64,000 nucleotides of DNA. Source: Paenibacillus sedimenti. GTDB taxonomy: Bacteria > Bacillota > Bacilli > Paenibacillales > NBRC-103111. The translations under genes were made by a program, and so were the position numbers. Location: the NCBI RefSeq assembly GCF_014534655.1, contig NZ_JACVVD010000002.1:620001-684000 (forward strand), written 5' to 3'. Within the stretch, counting starts at the first letter, position 1. Each line of letters starts with the position of its first letter. Below, piece by piece: positions 1 through 8,719 of this stretch. The notes under the pieces are model-generated. The model was not told where the DNA came from. It saw nothing but the letters and a program-made list of their open reading frames with translations, and did no database searches.

Positions 1-5
1 AAGTC

Positions 6-1796
6 ATGCCTAAAGGCAACATCTTCTTGCAGCAGCATGAACAGGAGAACCAATGGGGTGAGCTGGATGCCCTGAGGGCGATGTCGCATTTGGCGCAGGT
101 TTCAACGGATGAATTAATGAAGCTGAACGTATCGCTTGAAGCATCCGAGCAGCGTTACAGATCGCTTGTCCAGTATAATCCGGATGTTGTATATTCGATT
201 GATGCGAAGGGGACTTTGTTGTCGCTGAATCCAACCTTCTATGATTTGCTTGGTTATGAAGAAGACGAGGTGTCTTCCTTGTTCGAGGTTGTGGATGCTG
301 CAGAAAGCTCCCGTATTCAAGAGTCCATTACGTATGCGTTTCAAGGCCATTCTCAAACCTTTGAGCTGTCGCTCATGAGAAAGGATCGAACGATGATTCC
401 GTTTATGATTACCCAAATTCCGATCGTGGTTAATCAGGAATTCGTCGGCGTCTACGGCATTGCCAAAAATATATCGGAGCGTAAAGAAGCCGAGGCGCGT
501 ATCACGTTCATGGCTTATCATGATGTATTGACGGAGCTGCCGAACCGAACTCTCTTATACAAACAGTTGAACGATTTACTGCAGGAGCGCTCAGGTAATA
601 GGCAAATGTTTGCCGTTATGTTCATAGACCTGGATAATTTCAAAGAGATGAATGATTCTTTCGGACATTTCGTAGGGGATGATATCCTTAAGCGTTTTGC
701 CGGGAAGCTGCGGCAGCTCGTCACGGAGAAAGGGCAGGCGGCGCGATTTGGCGGCGACGAATTTGCGGTCATTTTGGATATGAATCAGATCCGTGAAATT
801 GAAGACGTGGCAGGTCAAGTGGTTGAATATTTCAAGCGGGAGCCGATCATTCTGGAGGGCACGGAGCAGTTTATCACCACTAGCGTCGGCTTAAGCTTGT
901 ACCCGAACGATGGCGATACACCTGAATTATTGCTGAGAAATGCAGATTTGGCCATGTATAAAGCGAAGCAGTCCGGGAAAAACCGATACCTGTTCTACGT
1001 GAACGAAATCAGCGATGAACTGCGTGAAAAACGTCTGCTGGTCAGCGATCTAAGGAAGGCGATAGCGGAAGATGAGCTGGAGGTTTATTATCAGCCCTTA
1101 ATCGATCTGAAAACGCAGCATGTGATCGGTTCCGAAGCCTTGGTTCGCTGGATGCATAAGGAACTGGGACAGGTATCGCCGTCAGTTTTCATACCGATCG
1201 CCGAGGAATATGGATTGATTGATATTCTTGGCTATTGGGTATTGAAAACAGCTTGTATTCAAAATGTGCGCTGGAAAGACAAGTACGACATGCCTCTCAT
1301 CATTTCTGTAAACGTGTCGTACCAACAATTTCAGCGGAACGATTTTGTAGATGTTGTAAAAGAAGTGCTGCAGGAGACCGGTTTGGACCCGGTACGGCTG
1401 CATTTGGAAATTACCGAGAGCACCGCTTTAATCAATTTAGAGCATACCCGGCTTATACTTCGAAGATTGCAGCATTTGGGTGTTTCCATCTCCATGGACG
1501 ATTTCGGGACAGGGTATTCTTCGTTAAGCTGTGTCAAAGATCTATCGATTGACAAATTAAAAATTGATCGTTCCTTTATTACGAATATTTCAACCGACGT
1601 GCGGGACGCGGCCATTGTCAAAACCATCATAGCCTTGTCACGAAATTTGAACATGAAGGTGCTCGCGGAAGGTGTTGAAAGAAAAGAACAGCTGGATAAA
1701 CTAGCTGAATATGAATGCGATGAAATTCAAGGCTATCTGTTCAGCCCGCCTTTGTCGTCAAGAAAGTTTGAGGAGTGTTTCCTTGCTCCTGGATAG
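6..1796 (+). CDS. PAS-GGDEF-EAL cyclic-di-GMP signalling protein (5' end may lie outside window)
   Basis: Probably makes or degrades cyclic di-GMP in response to a PAS-sensed signal. A PAS domain spans about residues 48-165, followed by a diguanylate cyclase domain with an intact GGDEF at residues 249-253 and an EAL phosphodiesterase domain with intact E-A-L at 377-379 and the later MDDFGTGYSSL loop. No membrane segment is visible, so it should be cytosolic. The reading frame stays open to the left edge of the window, so the ATG at 6 may be internal and a further N-terminal sensor could be missing. Both catalytic signatures look intact, so the net activity cannot be told from sequence. A terminator hairpin follows. 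Confidence 0.9.
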   Translation: MPKGNIFLQQHEQENQWGELDALRAMSHLAQVSTDELMKLNVSLEASEQRYRSLVQYNPDVVYSIDAKGTLLSLNPTFYDLLGYEEDEVSSLFEVVDAAESSRIQESITYAFQGHSQTFELSLMRKDRTMIPFMITQIPIVVNQEFVGVYGIAKNISERKEAEARITFMAYHDVLTELPNRTLLYKQLNDLLQERSGNRQMFAVMFIDLDNFKEMNDSFGHFVGDDILKRFAGKLRQLVTEKGQAARFGGDEFAVILDMNQIREIEDVAGQVVEYFKREPIILEGTEQFITTSVGLSLYPNDGDTPELLLRNADLAMYKAKQSGKNRYLFYVNEISDELREKRLLVSDLRKAIAEDELEVYYQPLIDLKTQHVIGSEALVRWMHKELGQVSPSVFIPIAEEYGLIDILGYWVLKTACIQNVRWKDKYDMPLIISVNVSYQQFQRNDFVDVVKEVLQETGLDPVRLHLEITESTALINLEHTRLILRRLQHLGVSISMDDFGTGYSSLSCVKDLSIDKLKIDRSFITNISTDVRDAAIVKTIIALSRNLNMKVLAEGVERKEQLDKLAEYECDEIQGYLFSPPLSSRKFEECFLAPG

Positions 1797-1816
1797 AGGT
1801 GTATAAAAGAAAACAG

Positions 1817-1850
1817 ACCCCATTCTCTATATGAGAGATGGGGTTTTTCG
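1817..1850. terminator. Hairpin terminator between convergent genes
   Basis: The arms ACCCCATTCTCT and GAGATGGGGT close around a short loop and are followed by TTTTTCG. It lies between two convergent genes and could serve both. Confidence 0.75.
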
Positions 1851-1898
1851 TTGCGGACAAGAAGCGGTTAGCGGTACCCGCTATTGACCGCTGTTTTA

Positions 1899-2537
1899 TT
1901 AGTTGCTGATAAATTCTTGTACCCATTCATTTTTGTAATAGCCGACGCCGATCTTGGTGAAATTCGGGCTAAGAATATTTTGGCGATGCCCCGGACTGTT
2001 CATCCATGCCTTCATCACGTCTTGCGGAGTTTTTTGCCCCATGGCAATGTTTTCTCCGGCGTACTTGTACTGGATGCCATATGCGGACATCATTTCAAAC
2101 GGAGAACCGTAAGTTGGGGATGTATGATCGAAGTATTGGTTGTTGTACATATCCTTGGCTTTATCCAGCGCCATTACAGCTAATGACTTGTCAACGGCCA
2201 GCGGCTTCAATCCGGCTTTGGTGCGTTCCTGGTTCACTAAAGTAACCACTTGATCCGCGTAAGAAGACTGACTGCTTACAGGATTCGTTCCATTCGTTCC
2301 ATTTGAAGTATGGCCCGGAATGTTCAGAATCATGCCTGGCCAAATGATATTCGGATTGGCAACTTGTGGATTCTGAGCGATTAGAGCGCTAAGTGAAACG
2401 CCATGCTTTTGAGATATGGTCCACATGGTATCTTGGCTTTTAACCGTATAGGCAGCGGCGGAAGCCGAAGCTGCCCCGGAGCCGGCAATGATGCCTAAAG
2501 CAAGTAGACCAGGCAGTACAATTTTCTTAACATTCAT
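1899..2537 (-). CDS. Secreted LysM-CAP domain protein (YkwD/SafA-like)
   Basis: A secreted cell-wall-associated protein of 212 residues. Residues 1-28 form a signal peptide (MNVKK, hydrophobic stretch, Ala-rich cleavage region), residues 30-74 a LysM peptidoglycan-binding module ending NPNIIWPGMILNIPG, and about 95-210 a CAP (SCP/PR1) domain with the HTSPTYGSPFEMM and GENIAMG segments typical of bacterial YkwD-like proteins. The start is supported by GGGAGGA a few bases upstream. The biochemical role of bacterial CAP domains is not settled; the LysM points to a wall location. The 5' leader is a c-di-AMP riboswitch, which ties this gene to wall and osmotic homeostasis. Confidence 0.88.
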   Translation of the reverse strand: MNVKKIVLPGLLALGIIAGSGAASASAAAYTVKSQDTMWTISQKHGVSLSALIAQNPQVANPNIIWPGMILNIPGHTSNGTNGTNPVSSQSSYADQVVTLVNQERTKAGLKPLAVDKSLAVMALDKAKDMYNNQYFDHTSPTYGSPFEMMSAYGIQYKYAGENIAMGQKTPQDVMKAWMNSPGHRQNILSPNFTKIGVGYYKNEWVQEFISN

Positions 2538-2557
2538 GTGTGAATCCTCCCTTTTTT

Positions 2558-2725
2558 GGCCTGCGAGGTTAGCTGACGGGTTCGGGTCAAAGAGTAATCA
2601 CCCTGCCAATCCGGTTGGCTTCACCCCAAGTAATGGTTCCCCCGCGCTTCTGAAGAAGAAGCTTCGGCCGTTCGTTGGTACCCGCAAAGTAACAGAATCG
2701 CACTGCCCTTCAAAGGTGTGTTCTA
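2558..2725 (-). ncRNA. ydaO-yuaA type c-di-AMP riboswitch
   Basis: Read on the minus strand, the leader of the LysM-CAP gene carries the conserved blocks of the ydaO/yuaA class: GCGGGGGAACCA, TTGGGGTGAAGCC, CAGGGTGATTACTCTTTGACC, and the 3' block CCCGTCAGCTAACCTCGCAGGC. These occur in the expected order and spacing. The aptamer ends about 20 bases before the gene. Riboswitches of this class bind c-di-AMP and usually switch off wall-hydrolase and potassium/osmolyte genes. The recognition rests on remembered consensus; a covariance-model search would fix the ends. Confidence 0.9.
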
Positions 2726-2788
2726 TTTTAGCACATGTGAAAGTTAGGATCGCCCCTCAAATATTGCCAATTTAAAAGATCATTCAGC

Positions 2789-2817
2789 TTGACAAAATAC
2801 CCGGTGGGGTATATATT
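2789..2817 (+). promoter_or_regulatory. SigmaA-type promoter of the persulfide operon
   Basis: TTGACA at 2789-2794 and TATATT at 2812-2817 are separated by exactly 17 bases. The first CstR-like operator fills the spacer, so repressor binding would block polymerase directly. Confidence 0.8.
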
Positions 2818-2833
2818 ATACCCAGTGGGGTAT
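2797..2833 (+). promoter_or_regulatory. Two tandem CstR-type operators
   Basis: Two 16-bp sites, ATACCCGGTGGGGTAT at 2797-2812 and ATACCCAGTGGGGTAT at 2818-2833, differ at one position. Their starts are 21 bp apart, about two helical turns. Each is an inverted repeat of ATACCC and GGGTAT. One lies between -35 and -10 and the other over the transcription start. CsoR/CstR-family tetramers bind GC-rich inverted repeats of this kind, and a cstR gene closes the operon. Confidence 0.75.
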
Positions 2834-2859
2834 TATGAATTTCGGAGGGGAGTAACCAA

Positions 2860-4338
2860 ATGTCGAGAAATATTGTTATCGTTGGCGGAGTTGCAGGCGG
2901 TGCTTCGGCTGCAGCCAGATTAAGAAGGTTAAACGAAGAGGATCATATTCTCATGCTGGAGCGGGGAGATCATATATCATTTGCGAATTGCGGCTTGCCT
3001 TACTATATTGGCGAGACGATTCAGAATCGGGACAAATTGTTCTTGCAAACTCCCCAGAGCATGGGTAAACGGTTTAACATGGATATTCGGGTTCGATCCG
3101 AAGTTATGAGTATTGACCGTGATACTAAGCATGTTAAGGTTAAGCAACTTGATTCAGGTGAAGAAATCCAATATCCATACGATGTATTGATTTTGTCTAC
3201 AGGTGCTAGACCTATTATTCCGGAAATTCCGGGGTTGGCTGAAGCAAGCTCAGTATTCACCCTGAGAAATATTCCGGATACCGACCGGATCAAAGCTTTC
3301 GTGGATAAGCAAAAGCCAGCTCACGCAACAATTATCGGCGGCGGCTTTATCGGCGTAGAAATGGCCGAAAATCTTCGGGAACGCGGTATGAACGTTACGC
3401 TCGTGGAAAGAAACGGACAGATCCTAGGCCCGCTGGACCCGGAGATGGTAAAGCCGGTCGAGCAGCATATGCGAATGAATGGCGTAGAGCTTGCCTTGAA
3501 TGAGTCCGTAGTGGAAATAAAAGAACATGGACGTAACGTGGTGCTATCCTCGGGCAACCGAATTCAAACCGATATGATTTTGCTGGCGATCGGTGTCGTG
3601 CCGGAAAGTGAATTGGCCTCTGCTGCCGGCCTTGAACTCGGAGTGCGTGGCGCCATAAGAGTGAATGCGCAACTTCAAACAAGTGATCCGTCCATTTATG
3701 CGGTTGGAGACACGATTGAGGTCAAGGATCGGATTCAAGGCTTCGAAACGACGGTCCCGCTGGCGTGGGGAGCTAACCGTCAAGGAAGATTGGCCGCGGA
3801 TCATATCAATGGAAGGCAAATCAGCTATCTCGGCGCATTCGGGACTGCAATTGTTAAAGTGTTCAACATGACCGCCGCGGTAACCGGCAATAGTGAGAAA
3901 GCACTTCGTAAACAGGGCGTTCCTTTCGAAGCGATTCATATCCATCCTAGCTCTCATGCAGGCTATTATCCGGGCGCCTCGCCGATTTCGCTCAAGCTGT
4001 TATTTGACAAGAAGAACGGTACGATTTATGGCGCGCAAGCGGTTGGGGCAGATGGGGCCGATAAGCGGATTGACGTCATTGCAACGGCGATGCGCGGAGG
4101 GCTGAAGGCATGGGATCTTGCAGATATCGAACTTGCTTATGCACCGCCTTTCTCCTCGGCGAAGGATCCTGTGAATATGGCTGGCTATGTAGCGTCGAAC
4201 ATTATTGATGGTTTGGCAGAAACTATTCAATGGCATGAAGTCAACAGCTATGTACAGAGCGGCGGACTGCTCATTGATGTTCGGGATGCGATCGAACGGG
4301 AAGCGGGTTTTATTCCTGGCTCCGTGATATTCCATTGA
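2860..4338 (+). pseudogene. cdr: CoA-disulfide reductase / rhodanese fusion, 5' part of a frameshifted gene
   Basis: An FAD- and NAD(P)H-dependent disulfide reductase. It has an N-terminal dinucleotide fold (VGGVAGGASAAARL), the single redox cysteine C44 in SFANCGLPYYIG that marks CoA-disulfide / persulfide reductases, a second NAD fold (IIGGGFIGVEMAENL) near residue 160 and a dimerisation domain. From about residue 460 a rhodanese domain begins (LLIDVRDAIERE) but is cut after GSVIFH by a stop at 4336-4338. The remainder continues in the neighbouring frame at 4335. One extra A near 4327 would give GSVNIPLNELR and restore a protein of about 815 residues. The reductase half is complete and could still be active alone. 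RBS: GGAGGGGAG. Confidence 0.85.
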
Positions 4339-5306
4339 ATGAACTCCGTGAGCTGATCAAAGAGTTGCCGCAAGGAACGCCTATCGTCGTATCCTGCCAA
4401 GTCGGCCAGAGGGGTTATGTTGCTGCGCGCCTTCTGCAGCAGTACGGTTATCAGGTTAGAAACGTTGATGGAGGTTATAGAACGTACTCAGCCATGTTTG
4501 GCGAAGCTTCCTTGCCTGCCGCATCAAAAGAAATGCCCGCACCTGAATTAAAAGTAGAATCGAATACCACTCCGAGCCTTGTAGTTGACGCTTGCGGAAT
4601 GCAGTGTCCCGGCCCTATAATGCGGGTATATGAAACGATACGCGTCATGAAGACGGGCGAGAGAGTTGAAGTGCGAGCGACCGACTTTGGCTTTGCGTCC
4701 GACATTGCCAAATGGTGCGAGAAAACGGGCAATGCTTTAGAGTCGCTTGATACCTCGGGCGGTAAGGTCATAGCCACTGTCCGCAAAGGGAACTCTGCCC
4801 CGACGGACACCAGGACAAACATTACGGCACAAGTAAATTCAGGTGCTACAATGGTCGTGTTCAGCGGTGATTTGGATAAAACGATGGCTGCTTTTATTAT
4901 CGCATCCGGTGCTGCCGCAATGGGTAAGAAGGTAACGATGTTCTTCACTTTCTGGGGGTTGAACGTGTTGCGCAAAGAGGACGCTCCCCTTGTTCGTAAA
5001 GACGGCATGGAGACGATGTTTGGACTGATGATGCCCAAAGGAACGAAGTCCTTGCCTCTGTCCAAAATGAATATGGGCGGGCTTGGCCCCAAGATGATTC
5101 GTCATGCGATGGAGCGCAAAAACGTGGAGTCTCCGGAGTCCCTGATGCAGGGCGCGCTCCGTTCAGGTGTAAAATTGGTTGCCTGCACGATGAGTATGGA
5201 CATTATGGGCATCAAGCAAGAAGAATTAATCGACGGCATTGATTACGCGGGGGTAGCCAGCTATCTGGGCGATGCCGAGGACGCGGGCTTAAATCTTTTC
5301 ATTTAA
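4335..5306 (+). pseudogene. Rhodanese-TusA-DsrE part of the frameshifted CoA-disulfide reductase fusion
   Basis: This is the continuation of the preceding gene in the -1 frame. It holds the second half of the rhodanese domain with its CQVGQR active-site loop (Cys 21), a TusA-like sulfur-carrier domain with CPGP near residue 90, and from about residue 165 a DsrE/DsrF-like domain (MVVFSGDLDKTMAAF, later LVACTMSMD). Such reductase-rhodanese-TusA-DsrE fusions move persulfide sulfur between domains. The only possible start is a TTG at 4335 without a good ribosome binding site, so separate translation is doubtful. Either the strain carries a one-base deletion or the sequence has an error. Confidence 0.8.
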
Positions 5307-5328
5307 AATCATGAAAGTGGTGGCAGGC

Positions 5329-5589
5329 ATGGAGTACGATAATAGCATTAAAAATCGGTTAAAGCGGATCGAAGGGCAAGTTCGTGGCGTCTTATCGATG
5401 ATGGAAGAAGGCAAGGACTGCAGGGAAATTGTCACACAGCTATCGGCAATTCGAACGGCTGTAGACCGTACAATCGGTACGGTGATAGGGGCCAATCTGG
5501 AGCATTGCATACAAGAAGAATTGGAAAAAGGCAACTCACCGAGTCAAGTGATACAAGAAGCGGTTGAGCTGATTGTAAAAAGCAGATAG
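5329..5589 (+). CDS. cstR: CstR-type persulfide-sensing repressor
   Basis: An 86-residue CsoR/RcnR-family repressor with the fold signature NRLKRIEGQVRGV. Cysteines fall at residues 31 (MMEEGKDC) and 60 (GANLEHC). The residue four before Cys60 is Asn, where copper-sensing CsoR has His, so the metal site is absent and the two-cysteine persulfide sensor CstR fits. Length and cysteine numbering match the Staphylococcus aureus protein as I remember it. I chose the ATG at 5329 over 5311 because GGTGG lies just upstream and MEYDN aligns with the family start. It ends the operon it should regulate through the tandem sites at 2797-2833. Confidence 0.88.
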   Translation: MEYDNSIKNRLKRIEGQVRGVLSMMEEGKDCREIVTQLSAIRTAVDRTIGTVIGANLEHCIQEELEKGNSPSQVIQEAVELIVKSR

Positions 5590-5602
5590 GCAGCGAAATT
5601 AA

Positions 5603-5645
5603 TAATGCAGCCGACTCCTTAGGGAGAACGGGCTGCATTTTTTTA
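5603..5645. terminator. Hairpin terminator after cstR
   Basis: AATGCAGCC and GGCTGCATT form a 9-bp stem followed by a run of T. It lies between convergent cstR and the OmpR-type gene. Confidence 0.8.
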
Positions 5646-5648
5646 CTA

Positions 5649-6344
5649 TCATTTAACGAATTTATAACCGACGCCCCACACTGTTTTAATATATTGGGGA
5701 TCTTTGGGGTTCTCTTCGATTTTTCTCCGTAAATTTGTGATATGTACGTCAATAGACCGGTCGTTGATACAGGAATCATAGCCTCGAAGCGCGTTGATGA
5801 GTTCTTCTCTGCGAAATACTCGCTGCGGATGCTCGTAGAATAACCGAATAAGCTCAAATTCGGAGAATGTCATCTCAATCGATTCGCCGCGCACAAGCAG
5901 CATTCTAGTCTCCAGATTCATGTCCAAGTCACATTTGAGCGGTTGATCAACCGGCAATGAAGCGGCTCCGACAGCAGCAGCTTGCTTGGATCGGCGCGAT
6001 ACAGCCAGTATGCGAGCCTTCAATTCATGCATGCTGAACGGCTTGCATAAGTAATCGTCAGCACCTACAGTGAATGCCTCCACTTTTTCGCTTACCTTCG
6101 CATTGGAGGAAATGATTATAATCGGAACCTCGGTTACTTGACGAAGGGAATTGCACAGATCCGTTCCTTCAAAATCAGGTAGTGTCAAGTCGAGCAGGAT
6201 GACATCCGGACTAAACTCGTTTAACTCAGCCACGCCATCTTGCCCGGTACGGGTTCGCAGTACATGGAAGTCCTCTTCTGTTAGATACATGCATATCATT
6301 TCACCGATTATATCATCGTCCTCGATTAATAGAACTTTTATCAT
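5649..6344 (-). CDS. OmpR/PhoB-family response regulator, orphan
   Basis: A 231-residue DNA-binding response regulator. The receiver domain (residues 1-115) shows the acidic cluster EDDD, the phosphoacceptor Asp in DVILLDLTLPD, and KP in DDYLCKPFS. The C-terminal winged helix (about 130-230) has RSIDVHITNLRRKIEE and VWGVGYKF. The start at 6344 is preferred because GGAGG lies 7 bases upstream; a longer reading frame exists but lacks a site. No histidine kinase is adjacent, so its partner is unknown. The upstream region contains a cre-like GGTAAACGCTAACA at 6396-6409, which is only suggestive. Confidence 0.9.
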   Translation of the reverse strand: MIKVLLIEDDDIIGEMICMYLTEEDFHVLRTRTGQDGVAELNEFSPDVILLDLTLPDFEGTDLCNSLRQVTEVPIIIISSNAKVSEKVEAFTVGADDYLCKPFSMHELKARILAVSRRSKQAAAVGAASLPVDQPLKCDLDMNLETRMLLVRGESIEMTFSEFELIRLFYEHPQRVFRREELINALRGYDSCINDRSIDVHITNLRRKIEENPKDPQYIKTVWGVGYKFVK

Positions 6345-6640
6345 TAAGATTCCTCCATAATAGATCCTTCTCATTTTTACTAGTTCTATTTAACGGGTAA
6401 ACGCTAACATTTTACTCATAATTCTATTATACTGTGTCGATTTTTAAGAGTAAATCGCATAAAGCGTGTATTTTTTCACACTTTCTCACAAAATGTTAGC
6501 AAATTATTAGTAGGATTACTTTGAAGAATTAATAGAAATTCTGGTAGAGACCTAATAATTGGAAAGTATGATTACAATAGCATCAATATGGCGAGTATCG
6601 TGGACAGGATAAACTGTGCATTCGGAGGGGCTGGTTGCTA

Positions 6641-7030
6641 ATGGGATCGAAATATCAATATGGAGTTCTACTTGTTGGTCACTCTCACTCGGGCCATCAT
6701 CTACAGATGGCGAAGGCGTTATTCGAGCAGGATTCACAGTTTGTCGTTACCGGAATGGCCGCTAATGGAGAAGTAGCGTTGACGTGTATCACAGCATACA
6801 GGCCGGATTTGGTGATCATTGATCTGGATATGCCTGAGTTGGATAGTTTGAGTACCATTCATGCCATAATAAGTCATTGCCCTATTCCTGTCGTTACGTT
6901 AAGCATGAATACGACCGAAGGCTCCATGATCACGATCCAAGCTATACGTATAGGCGCCGTAGATTATTTTCATAAAAACATCCTGTTTCAAGATCCGGTA
7001 TCACCCGATATATCGGCATACTTCTTGTAG
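6641..7030 (+). pseudogene. Response-regulator receiver domain, 5' part of a receiver-EAL gene cut by TAG
   Basis: About 129 residues of a CheY-like receiver: start VLLVGHSHSGHH, phosphoacceptor in DLVIIDLDMPELD, then GAVDYFHKN. It ends at TAG 7028-7030. The downstream EAL reading frame is in the same frame, so removing this one stop joins them into a protein of about 410 residues. GGAGGGG at 6624-6630 supports either the TTG at 6635 or the ATG at 6641. The usual acidic cluster near the N terminus is replaced by HSHSGHH, so phosphorylation is uncertain. Whether the stop is a true nonsense mutation, read through, or an error cannot be told here. Confidence 0.7.
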
Positions 7031-7105
7031 CGGTGTGTCATTGCCATTCAGAACGGGGTACATGGTGTCTACGTTCCTGCCCCGAATCATCAGATTCTTA
7101 AACGG

Positions 7106-7882
7106 ATGGAGCTTGAGGCTTATTTACGGAGAGCGATTGGGCAGCAGGAGTTCCATCTTGTCTATCAGCCTATTGTCGATTCCCATACGAATCAAATTGC
7201 CGGTCTGGAATGCCTGATCCGTTGGCATCAACCGCAGCTGGGTTATATTTCCCCCGCAGATTTTATTCCCATTGCTGAAGAAACCGGCCTCATTCATGAG
7301 ATTGGGGAATGGGTGCTGATGGAAGCCTGCAGGCAAAATATGATTTGGCAGAACGCCGGATTACCTAAATTGCCGGTCGCCGTCAATTTATCCAGCCGCC
7401 AGTTTAAGGATTCACGGCTCAGCCGGAAGGTCCAAAGCATTCTGGAAGAGACGGGACTGCCGCCTCAATACTTGGAGCTGGAAATTACCGAGAGCATGAG
7501 CATGGATGTCAAAACCGCATCGGATGCCCTGAATGAGCTGAAGAAGCTAGGCTTTAAGGTGGCTATGGATGATTTCGGTACGGGATATAGTTCGCTGGGG
7601 TATCTCAAAGATTTCCCTATCGATAAGATGAAGATTGATCAGGCATTCATTAAGGGATTGAAGCAAAGCCCAGTTAATGCGGCTATTGTACATACGATGA
7701 TCGCAATGGCGCATAAATTGAATCTTCTGGTTGTCGCCGAAGGGGTCGAGACGGAGGAGGAACTGCAGGTGCTGAAGGAGTACGGATGCCAGCTCGTTCA
7801 GGGCTATTATTTCAGTCCTCCTGCGAATGCGGAGAAAATCGGGGAGATTTTACATAAATATGCGCTTACAATCACTCCCTGA
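7106..7882 (+). CDS. EAL-domain c-di-GMP phosphodiesterase, 3' part of the interrupted receiver-EAL gene
   Basis: A full EAL domain of 258 residues with the signature as ECL (GLECLIRWHQ), then VNLSSRQF, the metal-binding ITES, and MDDFGTGYSSLGYL. Replacement of the middle A in EAL is tolerated in active enzymes, so hydrolysis of c-di-GMP is plausible. The ATG at 7106 has no convincing ribosome binding site. The frame remains open upstream to the TAG at 7028 and encodes an unbroken linker (RCVIAIQNGVHGVY and onward), which supports one ancestral gene. There is no GGDEF domain between receiver and EAL, unlike the protein at the window start. Confidence 0.75.
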   Translation: MELEAYLRRAIGQQEFHLVYQPIVDSHTNQIAGLECLIRWHQPQLGYISPADFIPIAEETGLIHEIGEWVLMEACRQNMIWQNAGLPKLPVAVNLSSRQFKDSRLSRKVQSILEETGLPPQYLELEITESMSMDVKTASDALNELKKLGFKVAMDDFGTGYSSLGYLKDFPIDKMKIDQAFIKGLKQSPVNAAIVHTMIAMAHKLNLLVVAEGVETEEELQVLKEYGCQLVQGYYFSPPANAEKIGEILHKYALTITP

Positions 7883-8070
7883 CCTATGATGAATATCATG
7901 ACAGAAGTAGAGGCTGCCTTAGATCAGCAAGACATTATGCTGATTCGCGAATGGAATTCAGTCATAATCTTCATAGCTTCTTTACATAGGATTGATATTA
8001 CGATAATAAAAGAGGTTTATCCTAATAGTAGCAACAAAGTTTTCATAGACTTGGAAAAGAGGACTTCCCT

Positions 8071-8607
8071 TTGAAAAGTTATCCTATTATTGCATCTATC
8101 ACGGAAGCAGACCAAATAGCGAAGGCACTAAAAAGCGGAGTCCAAAGAGTTAACCTGATGACGGGAACGATCAACAACTTGCGGGAGATCATGGAGCAGC
8201 TTCATGATTCCGGTAAACAGGTGTTCGTCCATATTGAAATGGTTGGCGGCATAGGAAGGGATGCATCATCCATTCAATATTTGGCCGAAGTGTTCCAAGT
8301 CGACGGCATCGTTACAACCAAGAGCAACGCGGTTGCAGCCGCGAAGCAGGCGGGAATACGAAGCATTCAACGTATATTTGCGATCGATTCCTACGCGGTG
8401 GAGACGGCTGTTCGCATGGTCAAAACGTGCGATCCGGATGAAGTCGAGCTGATGCCCGGACTCATGCCGAGAGTGATTCGAGACGTGAAGCAAAAAATCA
8501 AACAGCCTCTTATAGTCGGCGGACTAATCAGGTATGAAGAGGAAATCGGGCAAGCCCTGGACAACGGTGCGGATTTTGTATCGATCGGGGACAGCCGCTT
8601 CTGGTAA
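8071..8607 (+). CDS. glpP: Glycerol-3-phosphate-responsive antiterminator GlpP
   Basis: A 178-residue RNA-binding antiterminator of the GlpP family, recognised from the TIM-barrel-like fold with HIEMVGGIGRD, VDGIVTTKSN, VELMPGLMPRVI and the C-terminal IVGGLIRYEEEI. In Bacillus subtilis GlpP with glycerol-3-phosphate lets polymerase pass leader terminators of the glp genes. The start is TTG at 8071 with AGAGGA upstream. It is the first gene of a run that continues into phosphatases and a Ugp-type importer, with a terminator-like hairpin between glpP and the rest. Confidence 0.92.
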   Translation: MKSYPIIASITEADQIAKALKSGVQRVNLMTGTINNLREIMEQLHDSGKQVFVHIEMVGGIGRDASSIQYLAEVFQVDGIVTTKSNAVAAAKQAGIRSIQRIFAIDSYAVETAVRMVKTCDPDEVELMPGLMPRVIRDVKQKIKQPLIVGGLIRYEEEIGQALDNGADFVSIGDSRFW

Positions 8608-8652
8608 AGAACTGAATAAATATGAACCTCCGGGTGGAGACGATGAGAAAAC

Positions 8653-8719
8653 CCAGTGGTCAGAAAAATCAACATGCCTTTATGGATATAAGGGGGGATT
8701 TTCTGCTGCTGGTTTTTTT
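8653..8719 (+). terminator. Terminator-like hairpin after glpP, candidate GlpP antitermination target
   Basis: CCAGTGGTCAGAAAAATC (8653-8670) pairs imperfectly with GATTTTCTGCTGCTGG (8697-8712), and a run of seven T follows at 8713-8719. It sits 46 bases after glpP and about 43 before the next gene, with no obvious promoter in between. That is the layout of a leader attenuator. Structure is seen; control by GlpP is inferred from family knowledge and position. Confidence 0.6.

Noticed and set aside
2488..2775. Plus-strand open frame of 95 codons over the CAP gene start
   Set aside because: It runs antisense through the c-di-AMP riboswitch and has no protein-like features.
4320..4340. Programmed -1 frameshift in the CoA-disulfide reductase fusion
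   Set aside because: No slippery heptamer or downstream stem was seen; a one-base deletion explains the break more simply.
4475..5092. Minus-strand 205-codon open frame inside the sulfur-transfer gene
   Set aside because: Antisense shadow of a strongly recognisable coding region; no ribosome site.
7886..8074. 62-codon reading frame between the EAL gene and glpP, overlapping glpP by four bases
   Set aside because: No ribosome binding site, no recognisable domain, and AT-biased codons; the overlap with the TTG start of glpP is probably chance.
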